Below are positions 1 to 5,305 of a stretch of DNA of 8,252 nt, in pieces (the first letter of the stretch is position 1; every line of letters starts with the position of its first letter). The notes below the pieces were generated by a model. The model was not told where the DNA came from. It worked only from the letters and a program-made list of their open reading frames with translations, and did not search any database. Origin of the DNA: Lachnospiraceae bacterium UBA4317 (GTDB lineage: Bacteria > Bacillota_A > Clostridia > Lachnospirales > Lachnospiraceae). The stretch is taken from NCBI GenBank assembly GCA_002394525.1, contig DGUF01000170.1, positions 1 to 8,252 of the forward strand. The letters are read 5' to 3'. A program made the position numbers and the translations under genes.

Positions 1-1
1 C

Positions 2-337
2 AAGGTCTTCAAGTGGATCAAGAAGCAGGGCGGCCTTGCGGCCATGAAGGAGCGCAACGAAAAGAAGGCCAGGCTCCTCTATGACTTCCTGGACAGCAGC
101 AGGCTCTTCAAGGGCACGGTCCGCAAGGAGGACAGATCCCTCATGAACGTCCCCTTCGTCATCGGCGACAAGGATCTCGAAGCCCGCTTCATCAAAGAGG
201 CAGAGGCCGAGGGCCTGGTCAGCCTCAAGGGCCACCGCAGCGTCGGCGGCATGCGCGCCAGCATCTACAATGCCATGCCCTACGAAGGCGTCGAGAAGCT
301 CGTTGCCTTCATGAAGGATTTTGAAGCCCGTGTCTGA
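2..337 (+). CDS. serC: Phosphoserine aminotransferase, C-terminal 111 residues (5' end outside window)
   Basis: SerC is a PLP-dependent enzyme that transaminates 3-phosphohydroxypyruvate with glutamate to give O-phospho-L-serine, the second step of serine synthesis in the cytoplasm. The reading frame is open from base 2, so the ATG at 44 is internal and the gene begins upstream of the window. The visible part is the small C-terminal domain. Its hallmark is [17 protein letters not shown] (bases about 230-280), nearly identical to the phosphate-binding and dimer segment near the end of known SerC proteins, followed by [14 protein letters not shown]. The PLP-binding lysine lies outside the window. 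The stop is followed by a 71-base gap and then serA in the same direction, so the two are probably cotranscribed. Identification is firm; only the length is unknown. Confidence 0.95.
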   Translation, partial: KVFKWIKKQGGLAAMKERNEKKARLLYDFLDSSRLFKGTVRKEDRSLMNVPFVIGDKDLEARFIKEAEAEGLVSLKGHRSVGGMRASIYNAMPYEGVEKLVAFMKDFEARV

Positions 338-408
338 TTTCATGTGACAAAAGGGACAGACACCGCAGCCCGTCAACAACCACAGACGAAAGAAGAAATA
401 AGGATACT

Positions 409-1572
409 ATGTATAAATTTCACTGCCTCAACAATATCTCACCGATCGGACTCAAAAATTTCACCTCCCAGTATGAGCAGGTGAGCGATATCGAAGACGC
501 CCAGGGCATCCTGGTCCGCAGCGCCGCCATGCATGACATGGAGTTTTCCGATAACCTCCTGGCCATTGCCCGTGCCGGCGCAGGCGTCAACAACATTCCT
601 CTCCAGAAATGCGCGGAGAAGGGCATCGTCGTCTTCAACACTCCCGGTGCCAACGCCAACGGCGTCAAGGAGCTGGTCTTTGCCGGCATGCTCCTGGCCT
701 CCCGCGACATCGTCGAGGGCGTTGACTGGGTACGCGCAAACTGGAACAACCCCGATATCGCCAAGACGGCGGAGAAGGAAAAGAAGCAGTTTGCCGGCAT
801 CGAGCTGGAAGGCAAAAAGATCGGCATCATCGGCCTGGGCGCCATTGGCGTCCGTGTCGCCAACACCGCCGTCAATTTCGGCATGGATGTCTACGGCTAT
901 GATCCTTATGTCTCTGTGGATTCGGCCTGGCACCTCTCCCGCAAGATCACCCACGTCATCCGGATCGAGGATATCTATTCCGAGTGCGACTTCATCACGA
1001 TCCATGTGCCCCTTCTGGATTCCACCCGCCACATGATCGATGCGGATGCCATCCGTCAGATGAAGGACGGCGTCGTCCTGATCAACATGGCCCGCGACCT
1101 CCTGGTCGATGAGGACGCAGTCGTGGAAGCCCTCGACGAAGGCAAGATCCGCCGCTATGTGTCCGATTTCCCCAATCCCACCGTGGCCGGCAAGCGCGGC
1201 TGCATCACGACTCCCCACCTGGGCGCCTCCACCGAGGAGTCCGAGATCAACTGCGCCAAGATGGCTGTCAAGGAGCTGCGCGACTACCTGGAGAACGGCA
1301 ACATCAGCAACAGCGTCAACTATCCCCGCTGTGACATGGGTGTCTGCCAGACCGTCGGCAGGATCGGAATCTTCCACAAGAACCAGGCCAACATGATCAC
1401 CAACTTCACCAGGATCATGGGCGCCGAGTCCGTCAACATCGCCGAGATGTCCAACAAATCCAAGGGCGATGTGGCCTACACCCTGGTCGACACCGATACC
1501 AAGGTCTCCGCGGCTGTCGTAAAGCAGCTGGAGGCAGTGGAAGGCGTCTACCGCGTCCGTATCGTAAAATGA
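409..1572 (+). CDS. serA: D-3-phosphoglycerate dehydrogenase, short form with ACT domain (387 aa)
   Basis: SerA oxidises 3-phosphoglycerate to 3-phosphohydroxypyruvate with NAD, the committed step of serine synthesis. An AAGGA at 400-404 precedes the ATG, with short spacing. Residues 1-95 form the split substrate domain, with R37-S38 at the expected substrate-binding place and the GAGVNN loop at 57-62. Residues 96-275 hold the NAD-binding Rossmann fold: GLGAIG at 142-147 and D165 for the adenosine ribose. Catalytic R229 lies in NMARDLLVDE and H270 in TPHLGAST. Residues about 316-387 look like an ACT domain, often a serine-binding regulatory domain, so feedback control is likely but not shown. 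Oddities: the usual ARG is ARD, and the usual DVFxxEP loop carrying the catalytic glutamate is reduced to DFPNP (253-257), with no glutamate between 245 and 275. A related 2-hydroxyacid dehydrogenase is possible, but the serC neighbour argues for SerA. Confidence 0.93.
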   Translation: MYKFHCLNNISPIGLKNFTSQYEQVSDIEDAQGILVRSAAMHDMEFSDNLLAIARAGAGVNNIPLQKCAEKGIVVFNTPGANANGVKELVFAGMLLASRDIVEGVDWVRANWNNPDIAKTAEKEKKQFAGIELEGKKIGIIGLGAIGVRVANTAVNFGMDVYGYDPYVSVDSAWHLSRKITHVIRIEDIYSECDFITIHVPLLDSTRHMIDADAIRQMKDGVVLINMARDLLVDEDAVVEALDEGKIRRYVSDFPNPTVAGKRGCITTPHLGASTEESEINCAKMAVKELRDYLENGNISNSVNYPRCDMGVCQTVGRIGIFHKNQANMITNFTRIMGAESVNIAEMSNKSKGDVAYTLVDTDTKVSAAVVKQLEAVEGVYRVRIVK

Positions 1573-1613
1573 TTTTTTGAATAATTTTTAACGGTTTTAA
1601 ACCCTATCCTGCT

Positions 1614-1655
1614 CCCATGCCGGGCCTCAGGCCGCGGCATGGGATTGCTGTTTAA
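1614..1655 (+). terminator. GC-rich stem-loop after serA, possible weak terminator
   Basis: CCCATGCCG (1614-1622) pairs perfectly with CGGCATGGG (1635-1643). The interior adds a GGCC/GGCC pairing around a TCA loop with one bulged G, giving about 13 base pairs. The bases that follow contain only a short TTT, not a classic run of T, so termination may be partial. It sits 41 bases after the serA stop and 157 bases before the DUF1015 start. It could end most serA transcripts, let some readthrough continue, or protect the 3' end of the serC-serA mRNA. Confidence 0.55.
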
Positions 1656-1737
1656 AAGCTGTCCGCAGATCTGATGCCTTATATAAACTGTAATGAAAAA
1701 GACCGGAGCAGCTTTACGGCACTTGTTTCAGGCATTA

Positions 1738-1800
1738 TTTCGGAGAAATAATATATTTCAGAGAAATATTTTTGGAGAAAAATTTTTTCGGAGGAAAAAT
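1738..1800 (+). repeat. Four tandem Shine-Dalgarno-like AT-rich units just upstream of the DUF1015 start
   Basis: The 63 bases before the ATG at 1801 tile into four related units: TTTCGGAGAAATAATATA (1738-1755), TTTCAGAGAAATATT (1756-1770), TTTGGAGAAAAATT (1771-1784) and TTTTCGGAGGAAAAAT (1785-1800). Each has TTT, then a purine core (GGAG, AGAG, GGAG, GGAGG), then an A/T tail. Only the last is a strong ribosome binding site at the right distance from a start codon (GGAGG 1790-1794, six bases to the ATG). A weaker possible fifth unit, TTTCAGGCATTAT, begins at 1726. The stretch also contains short self-complementary pieces such as GAAATA/TATTTC. Function is unknown; it may be a duplicated leader that modulates translation. 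Confidence 0.6.
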
Positions 1801-3045
1801 ATGGCAGATATACGCCCCTTCCGCGCCTGCAGACCCGCACCGGGCCTGACAGCGGAGATCGCCGCCCTTCCCTATGACGTCTACTCCAGGGAGGAGGCCC
1901 GCGCCTATGTAAAGGACCATCCGGGGTCCTTCCTCTCGATCGACCGGGCCGAGACCACCCTGCCCGAAGGCATCGACATCTATGACGACCGCGTCTACCG
2001 GCAGGCGGGCGACCTCCTGCACAGCTGGATCGACCAGGGCCGCTTCGTCCAGGATGAGGCTCCCTGCTACTATGTCTACGCCCAGACCATGGGCGGCCGG
2101 ACCCAGACCGGCATCGTCGCCTGCGCCTCGATCGACGACTACAACAACAATATCATCAAAAAGCACGAGAACACCCGCGCCGACAAGGAGCAGGACAGGA
2201 TCCGCCACGTCGACGCCTGCAGCGCCCAGACCGGCCCCATCTTTCTCTGCTACCGGTCAGATGACGTCATCAGCTCCGTCGTCAGCCGTGTGACAGCAGC
2301 AGCTCCCGCCGCCGATTTTGTGTCCGAGGGAGAGGTCCGCAACCAGGTCTGGGTCATCTCTGATCCCGATGCCTGTGAAAAGATCCGCCGGGCTTTTGCC
2401 GGCATCGACAGCATCTACATCGCCGACGGCCATCACCGCTGCGCCTCCGCCGTCCGGGTCGGAGAGCTCAGAAGGAAACAGAACCCCGGCTGGACCGGGG
2501 AAGAGGACTTCAACTTCTTCCTCTCTGTCCTCTTTCCCGAGGACGAACTCAGGATCATGGACTACAACCGCGTCGTCCATGACCTCAACGGCCTGACCTC
2601 CGCCGACTTTATGGAAAAAGTTGCAGAGATCTGCGAGATCAGACCGGCCGGGGATCCTGCCGGGGCAGCGCCCGTCCCCGCCGCCAAGGGAGAGATCGGC
2701 ATGTACCTGGACGGCCGCTGGTACCTGCTCACCGTAAAGCCTGCCTTCCGGTCGGAGGACCCCGTCGCGGGCCTCGATGTATCCATCCTCCAGGACCGGA
2801 TCCTGGCCCCCGTCCTGGGGATCGGCGACCCCAAGACCGACACCAGGATCGAGTTTACCGGCGGCATCCGCGGCACAAGGATCCTGGAGGAAAAAGCGGA
2901 CGCCTTTAAAGGCGTCGCCTTCCTCATGCACCCCACCTCGATCGGCGAGCTCTTTGACGTGGCCGACGCCGGCCGCCTCATGCCGCCCAAGTCCACATGG
3001 TTCGAGCCCAAGCTCCTGAGCGGACTCTTTATCCACCTGATCTGA
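1801..3045 (+). CDS. DUF1015 family protein, possible serine/phosphoserine-related enzyme (414 aa)
   Basis: The ATG at 1801 is chosen because GGAGG lies six bases upstream and MADIRPFRACRP matches the usual start of the family. The frame stays open back to an ATG at 1693, but that has no ribosome binding site and would add 36 residues encoded by the AT-rich repeat. The length is typical of DUF1015. Family landmarks are present: LPYDV at 23-27, KHENTR at 121-126, IADGHHRCASA at 207-217, and a C-terminal MPPKSTWFEPKLLSGL at 394-409. No signal peptide or membrane segment is seen, so it is probably cytoplasmic. From memory, the GHHR motif resembles that of ParB/sulfiredoxin-fold proteins, some of which (SerK, SbnI) phosphorylate free serine, and DUF1015 genes commonly follow serC-serA. 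A serine kinase-like or phosphoserine-handling role is inference; no reaction is established for this protein. Confidence 0.85.
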   Translation: MADIRPFRACRPAPGLTAEIAALPYDVYSREEARAYVKDHPGSFLSIDRAETTLPEGIDIYDDRVYRQAGDLLHSWIDQGRFVQDEAPCYYVYAQTMGGRTQTGIVACASIDDYNNNIIKKHENTRADKEQDRIRHVDACSAQTGPIFLCYRSDDVISSVVSRVTAAAPAADFVSEGEVRNQVWVISDPDACEKIRRAFAGIDSIYIADGHHRCASAVRVGELRRKQNPGWTGEEDFNFFLSVLFPEDELRIMDYNRVVHDLNGLTSADFMEKVAEICEIRPAGDPAGAAPVPAAKGEIGMYLDGRWYLLTVKPAFRSEDPVAGLDVSILQDRILAPVLGIGDPKTDTRIEFTGGIRGTRILEEKADAFKGVAFLMHPTSIGELFDVADAGRLMPPKSTWFEPKLLSGLFIHLI

Positions 3046-3105
3046 TTATCGGTGGGGAGAGGAGAGTTGAAAAAGTGAGTCTGGAGGCGCGGCTCGGGGA
3101 AGGGA

Positions 3106-3145
3106 CCAGCTGACTTATTATGAGTTCAGAAAAAAAGTCAGTTGG
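3106..3145 (+). other. Imperfect long-stem hairpin in the non-coding island
   Basis: CCAGCTGACTT (3106-3116) pairs with AAGTCAGTTGG (3135-3145) over 11 positions, all Watson-Crick except one G-U when read as RNA. The loop is 18 bases and ends in a run of A. No T-run follows, so it is not a standard terminator. A second short stem, CACG-TTT-CGTG, follows at 3147-3157. It may be part of the 3' end of the DUF1015 transcript or the edge of a decayed mobile element. Confidence 0.4.
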
Positions 3146-3203
3146 CACGTTTCGTGACCACTGTTATGGGTACAGTATATGTCCCCCGATTCAGGCCAGT
3201 ATT

Positions 3204-3249
3204 AAAAAGCTGTGAAGAAATGAGAGATCAATTCTTCACAGCTTTTTTT
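3204..3249. terminator. Strong Rho-independent terminator, probably bidirectional
   Basis: GCTGTGAAGAA (3209-3219) pairs perfectly with TTCTTCACAGC (3232-3242), and the flanking A-run (3204-3208) pairs with the T-run (3243-3249), giving up to 16 base pairs around a 12-base loop. Seven T on the + strand make it a textbook terminator for the serC-serA-DUF1015 transcript. The five A on the left become a U-run in leftward transcripts, so it can also stop transcription from the histidine-phosphatase gene. Confidence 0.88.
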
Positions 3250-3420
3250 GGCTTCCTGCAGGAAAGCGCCTGAAAACTATTTACCTCTGCCCACCACCTG
3301 CCCCCGGGTACGATCCTGCGAGTCCAGTCCCACCGCCGCTGCAGGACAGTAAGAGACCTCTGGCGGGCTCTTTATCCATGACAGAAAATATCGCTTTGGC
3401 TGTATGGTGGAGAGGCAGTC

Positions 3421-3494
3421 CGAACCCCTTAAAGGGGAACCCGCCTCAAAGCGGGGAGTAGGAAACACGCGACTTCAGTCGTGTGAGGCTTCAC
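3421..3494 (+). mobile_element. Probable remnant of an IS200/IS605-family (tnpB-type) right end with omegaRNA-like hairpins
   Basis: Three hairpins follow one another: CCCC/GGGG around TTAAA (3425-3437), CCCGC/GCGGG (3440-3455), and CACGCGAC-TTCA-GTCGTGTG (3466-3485, eight pairs including one G-U), then AGGCTTCACTC. From memory, the last hairpin and the GTGTGAGG tail closely match the right ends of IS200/IS605-group elements carrying tnpB, where this DNA also encodes the 3' scaffold of the guide RNA. No tnpA or tnpB gene is present, so this is a remnant or a small non-autonomous derivative. The left boundary is not recognisable. The right boundary would fall at about 3494-3496, touching the stop codon of the leftward phosphatase gene. 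Similarity to a known element needs a database comparison. Confidence 0.6.
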
Positions 3495-4031
3495 TCAAAA
3501 TACAAACCTGGAGATCTCGCAGTTTCCGGTTTTAAACGCCGCGAACTCCTCGTTCCGCATGTCCGTGAAATAGGATTTCACGAAGCGGACGATCCCGTTG
3601 TGGGCCACAAGAATGAAGGTTTTGTCCTCCTTCTTCAGGTCATCCAGCAGGTTGTAGACGCGCTGGGCCACGCGGAACATGGACTCGCCGGTCCCGAAGG
3701 AGTTGATGAAGCACTGCTTTGCCTCATGGAATTCCCTGCTGCTGCGGGGGCTTGTCCCCTCCCAGATCCCGAAATTCTGCTCTATGAGGCGGGGCTCCGC
3801 CCGGGCCGGGATCCCGGTGATCTCCGAGATATGCCGGGCGGTGTCCGCCGCCCTGATCAGCGGGGAGTGGAGGATCAGGTCAGCATTGTACCCCAGATCC
3901 AGAAAAAGTTTCCCGGTCAGGACCGCCTGTTCGTGGCCTTTTTCCGTGAGAGGAACATCCGTGGCTCCGCAGATCCTGTCCTCGACATTCCATTTGGATT
4001 CTCCATGACGGATGAAGTATATGGTTCCCAT
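3495..4031 (-). CDS. Histidine phosphatase family protein (phosphoglycerate-mutase-like), 178 aa
   Basis: Members of this superfamily hydrolyse or transfer phosphate through a phosphohistidine intermediate. The motif RHGES at 8-12 gives the nucleophile H9 with R8; R60 (SPLIRAADTA), E84 (EQNFGIWEG, the likely proton donor) and H144 (VAHNGIVR) complete the expected catalytic set, so the enzyme looks active. The start at 4031 is chosen because MGTIYFIRHGE is the normal beginning and AGGGAG (4037-4042) lies five bases upstream. The frame is open for 67 more codons upstream, but these look like untranslated leader. At 178 residues it is shorter than a true cofactor-dependent phosphoglycerate mutase (about 230-250). 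It is probably a small cytoplasmic phosphatase; candidates include phosphoserine phosphatase, cobalamin-pathway phosphatase or a general phosphatase. The serine genes nearby make the first attractive, but the gene is on the opposite strand and the substrate is not evident. Confidence 0.9.
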   Translation of the reverse strand: MGTIYFIRHGESKWNVEDRICGATDVPLTEKGHEQAVLTGKLFLDLGYNADLILHSPLIRAADTARHISEITGIPARAEPRLIEQNFGIWEGTSPRSSREFHEAKQCFINSFGTGESMFRVAQRVYNLLDDLKKEDKTFILVAHNGIVRFVKSYFTDMRNEEFAAFKTGNCEISRFVF

Positions 4032-4116
4032 AATGTCTCCCTGTAAAAATGTGCTGCGCATCCTGCTTATGAGTAAAGCAGAGGCGTGTGTCTGATCATA
4101 TCTGTTATGATTTTGC

Positions 4117-4132
4117 TCTATGGATTGTAACA
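4117..4132 (-). promoter_or_regulatory. Possible extended -10 promoter for the histidine phosphatase gene
   Basis: On the - strand TACAAT occupies 4129-4124, preceded by TG and one base, giving a TGTTACAAT extended -10 box. The -35 region is weak (TGGAGC at 17-base spacing). Transcription would begin near 4117, leaving a leader of roughly 85 bases before the ATG at 4031. It is placed from base pattern only. Confidence 0.4.
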
Positions 4133-4217
4133 TACCAGCCCTCACGGCTCCAGATAAAAACGGTATTTGCGTGTACAGTAACTGAAAGGGCTTGCTGCGA
4201 TACGCACGGCGACAAAA

Positions 4218-4249
4218 CAGGTGCGCATGCACCTGCTTTTTGCTATAAT
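4218..4249 (+). promoter_or_regulatory. TATAAT promoter with an overlapping 18-base palindrome, for the secreted-protein gene
   Basis: TATAAT at 4244-4249 is a perfect -10 box, with TG one base upstream (extended -10). No recognisable -35 box is present: the place where it should be is filled by the inverted repeat CAGGTGC-GCAT-GCACCTG (4218-4235), followed by CTTTTT. Position and symmetry suit a repressor or activator site. The same bases, with a T-run on either side, could also form a short bidirectional terminator that insulates the two divergent genes. Initiation would fall near 4256, about 63 bases before the ATG at 4319. Confidence 0.6.
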
Positions 4250-4290
4250 TGCATTAAAATTATGTCCAAAACCAGAAAATCATAATGGAA

Positions 4291-4305
4291 TGCAGGCTTC
4301 CTGCA
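4291..4305 (+). promoter_or_regulatory. Small hairpin directly before the ribosome binding site
   Basis: TGCAGG-CTT-CCTGCA forms a perfect six-pair stem with a three-base loop, ending one base before the GGAGG at 4307-4311. In the mRNA it could modulate ribosome access or protect the 5' end. It would leave the ribosome binding site itself unpaired, so inhibition is not obvious. Confidence 0.35.
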
Positions 4306-4318
4306 CGGAGGTATTTTT

Positions 4319-5287
4319 ATGAAAACAAGACCATCATGGATCATCGCGGCAGGGCTGGCCCTGGCCCTGTGCGCCGCCTTTCTTTTCCCTGCTCCCGTTG
4401 TCTTTGCGGCAGAGGGGGGATCTGCGGCGGAATCTGTCGATTCTGTCCGCAGGGCTTCCGAAGCTTATCAGGAATTTATCGATGGAAAGAGAAGCGTGAC
4501 CTGGCACGATGACAGGGCAGATTTTTCCAATATTCCGGAGAGCGAATATTTCAAGGACGGGGAGACCTACAGCTGCAGCGACATTGTCAAAAGCCTCAGG
4601 GATGCCGCGGCCGGCACCAATGACCGCTCGGAAAGCGGGTCCGGAGATAATGATGTCACATCTGTCCAATACGCCATCCTGGACGGAGGCTCCCTCCCCC
4701 TGCTGGCCCTGAAGGCTGATATGAAGATGCCGGTGGTCTTTCAGACGGATGTATGCATGATCATGTGCTACGATCCGGCAAAGGATGAGATCCATCTCTG
4801 CCTGGCAGAGGACACCTGGACCAAGAGCAGTATCCGGGTCAACCAGAAGGGGGTCATCGCTCTTTCCACAAGCGTCAGTGCCTTTGAGACCTCCTATGTC
4901 TACCGCTCCATCGACGAAAACGGGGATATTCGTTTCCTTTTTACGGCCTTTTATGACAACAGGGAGGCTGAGACCGGCGATCTGGCTGAGGAATACAGGG
5001 ACATATACCTGGCCTCCTATATGATCCCGGAAAAAGAGGGGGAGGATACCGGTGATTTTAACTATCACACCCTGCACAGGCTTCACGGAGCCGATCCCAC
5101 CTTTTTGTATGAGCCTTCCATAGACATCTCCGACCAGAATCCCGCGGCGGCCTTTTACAAAAACGGGGGCACGGACCTGGTCAGCCAGTCCGCTGTCATG
5201 ACGGCGGTCCTGGAATCCATGGATCGCAACGGCATATCCGCCCGGACCTTCTTTGCGGATGATCCCGCCTGGATTCCGCTGAAATGA
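4319..5287 (+). CDS. Secreted protein of unknown function (322 aa)
   Basis: I do not recognise a named family. The start is supported by GGAGG at 4307-4311, seven bases upstream. The N-terminus is a clear Sec signal peptide: K2 and R4, a hydrophobic core at about 7-23, and a probable signal peptidase I site VFA-AE after A30. The single cysteine in the core (C18) does not sit in a lipobox, so it is probably secreted or wall-associated rather than a lipoprotein. The mature part has no further membrane segment. AYQEFIDGKRSV at about 49-60 and YAILDGGSLPLLALKAD at about 119-135 vaguely resemble extracellular Lachnospiraceae proteins with an 'AYxxFLxGK ... LLDIDGDGxxELL' layout, but the acidic calcium-type residues are mostly missing here. 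It has its own promoter upstream, and it ends 18 bases from the converging YfhO gene with no clear terminator between them. Confidence 0.8.
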   Translation: MKTRPSWIIAAGLALALCAAFLFPAPVVFAAEGGSAAESVDSVRRASEAYQEFIDGKRSVTWHDDRADFSNIPESEYFKDGETYSCSDIVKSLRDAAAGTNDRSESGSGDNDVTSVQYAILDGGSLPLLALKADMKMPVVFQTDVCMIMCYDPAKDEIHLCLAEDTWTKSSIRVNQKGVIALSTSVSAFETSYVYRSIDENGDIRFLFTAFYDNREAETGDLAEEYRDIYLASYMIPEKEGEDTGDFNYHTLHRLHGADPTFLYEPSIDISDQNPAAAFYKNGGTDLVSQSAVMTAVLESMDRNGISARTFFADDPAWIPLK

Positions 5288-5305
5288 TTTGTTGGAGGCA
5301 ATACA

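Larger units (their letters stand above)
3046..3494. other. Non-coding island between DUF1015 and the histidine phosphatase
   Basis: No convincing protein gene lies in these 449 bases. It holds, left to right: an imperfect hairpin (3106-3145), a strong terminator (3204-3249), a GC-rich stretch with the near-palindrome GCTTCCTGCAGGAAAGC (3251-3267), and an IS200/IS605-like right end (about 3421-3494). One + strand frame is open from 3216 to a stop at 3459-3461 and would end in NPPQSGE just before the last hairpin. Tail codons of tnpB-type genes often overlap the guide-RNA scaffold in this way, but I cannot identify TnpB motifs in it. The island looks like a scar of one or more decayed insertions. 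Confidence 0.5.

Noticed and set aside
330..363. GTGTCTG/CAGACAC inverted repeat over the serC stop
   Set aside because: Only seven pairs with a 20-base loop and no T-run; it is expected by chance and does not suggest a terminator.
439..1377. Long open frame on the - strand opposite serA
   Set aside because: A shadow frame from GC-rich third positions of serA; its composition is biased (V, D, G, A), it has no ribosome binding site and no recognisable motif.
1693..1800. N-terminal extension of DUF1015 from the ATG at 1693
   Set aside because: No ribosome binding site before it; the added residues come from the AT-rich repeat array, and the family start matches the ATG at 1801 behind a strong GGAGG.
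2257..3036. 259-codon open frame on the - strand opposite DUF1015
   Set aside because: A shadow of the DUF1015 coding frame with the same composition bias and no family resemblance.
3074..3115. Tiny 12-codon frame starting GTG after a GAGGAG
   Set aside because: Too short to support and overlapping a hairpin; no independent evidence of translation.
3142..3176. Possible promoter (TTGGCA ... TACAGT) in the island
   Set aside because: The spacing is far from 17 bases and there is no gene downstream on that strand.
3216..3461. + strand open frame ending before the IS-like hairpins, possibly a tnpB tail
   Set aside because: The position would fit a TnpB C-terminus, but no zinc-finger cysteines or RuvC motif can be seen, so I did not call it a pseudogene.
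3277..3468. 63-codon frame on the - strand in the non-coding island
   Set aside because: It runs through the hairpins of the IS-like right end, has no supporting ribosome binding site and resembles nothing known to me.
4032..4232. 67-residue N-terminal extension of the histidine phosphatase
   Set aside because: RHGE normally lies within the first ten or so residues; a good ribosome binding site precedes 4031, and a candidate promoter lies inside the extension.
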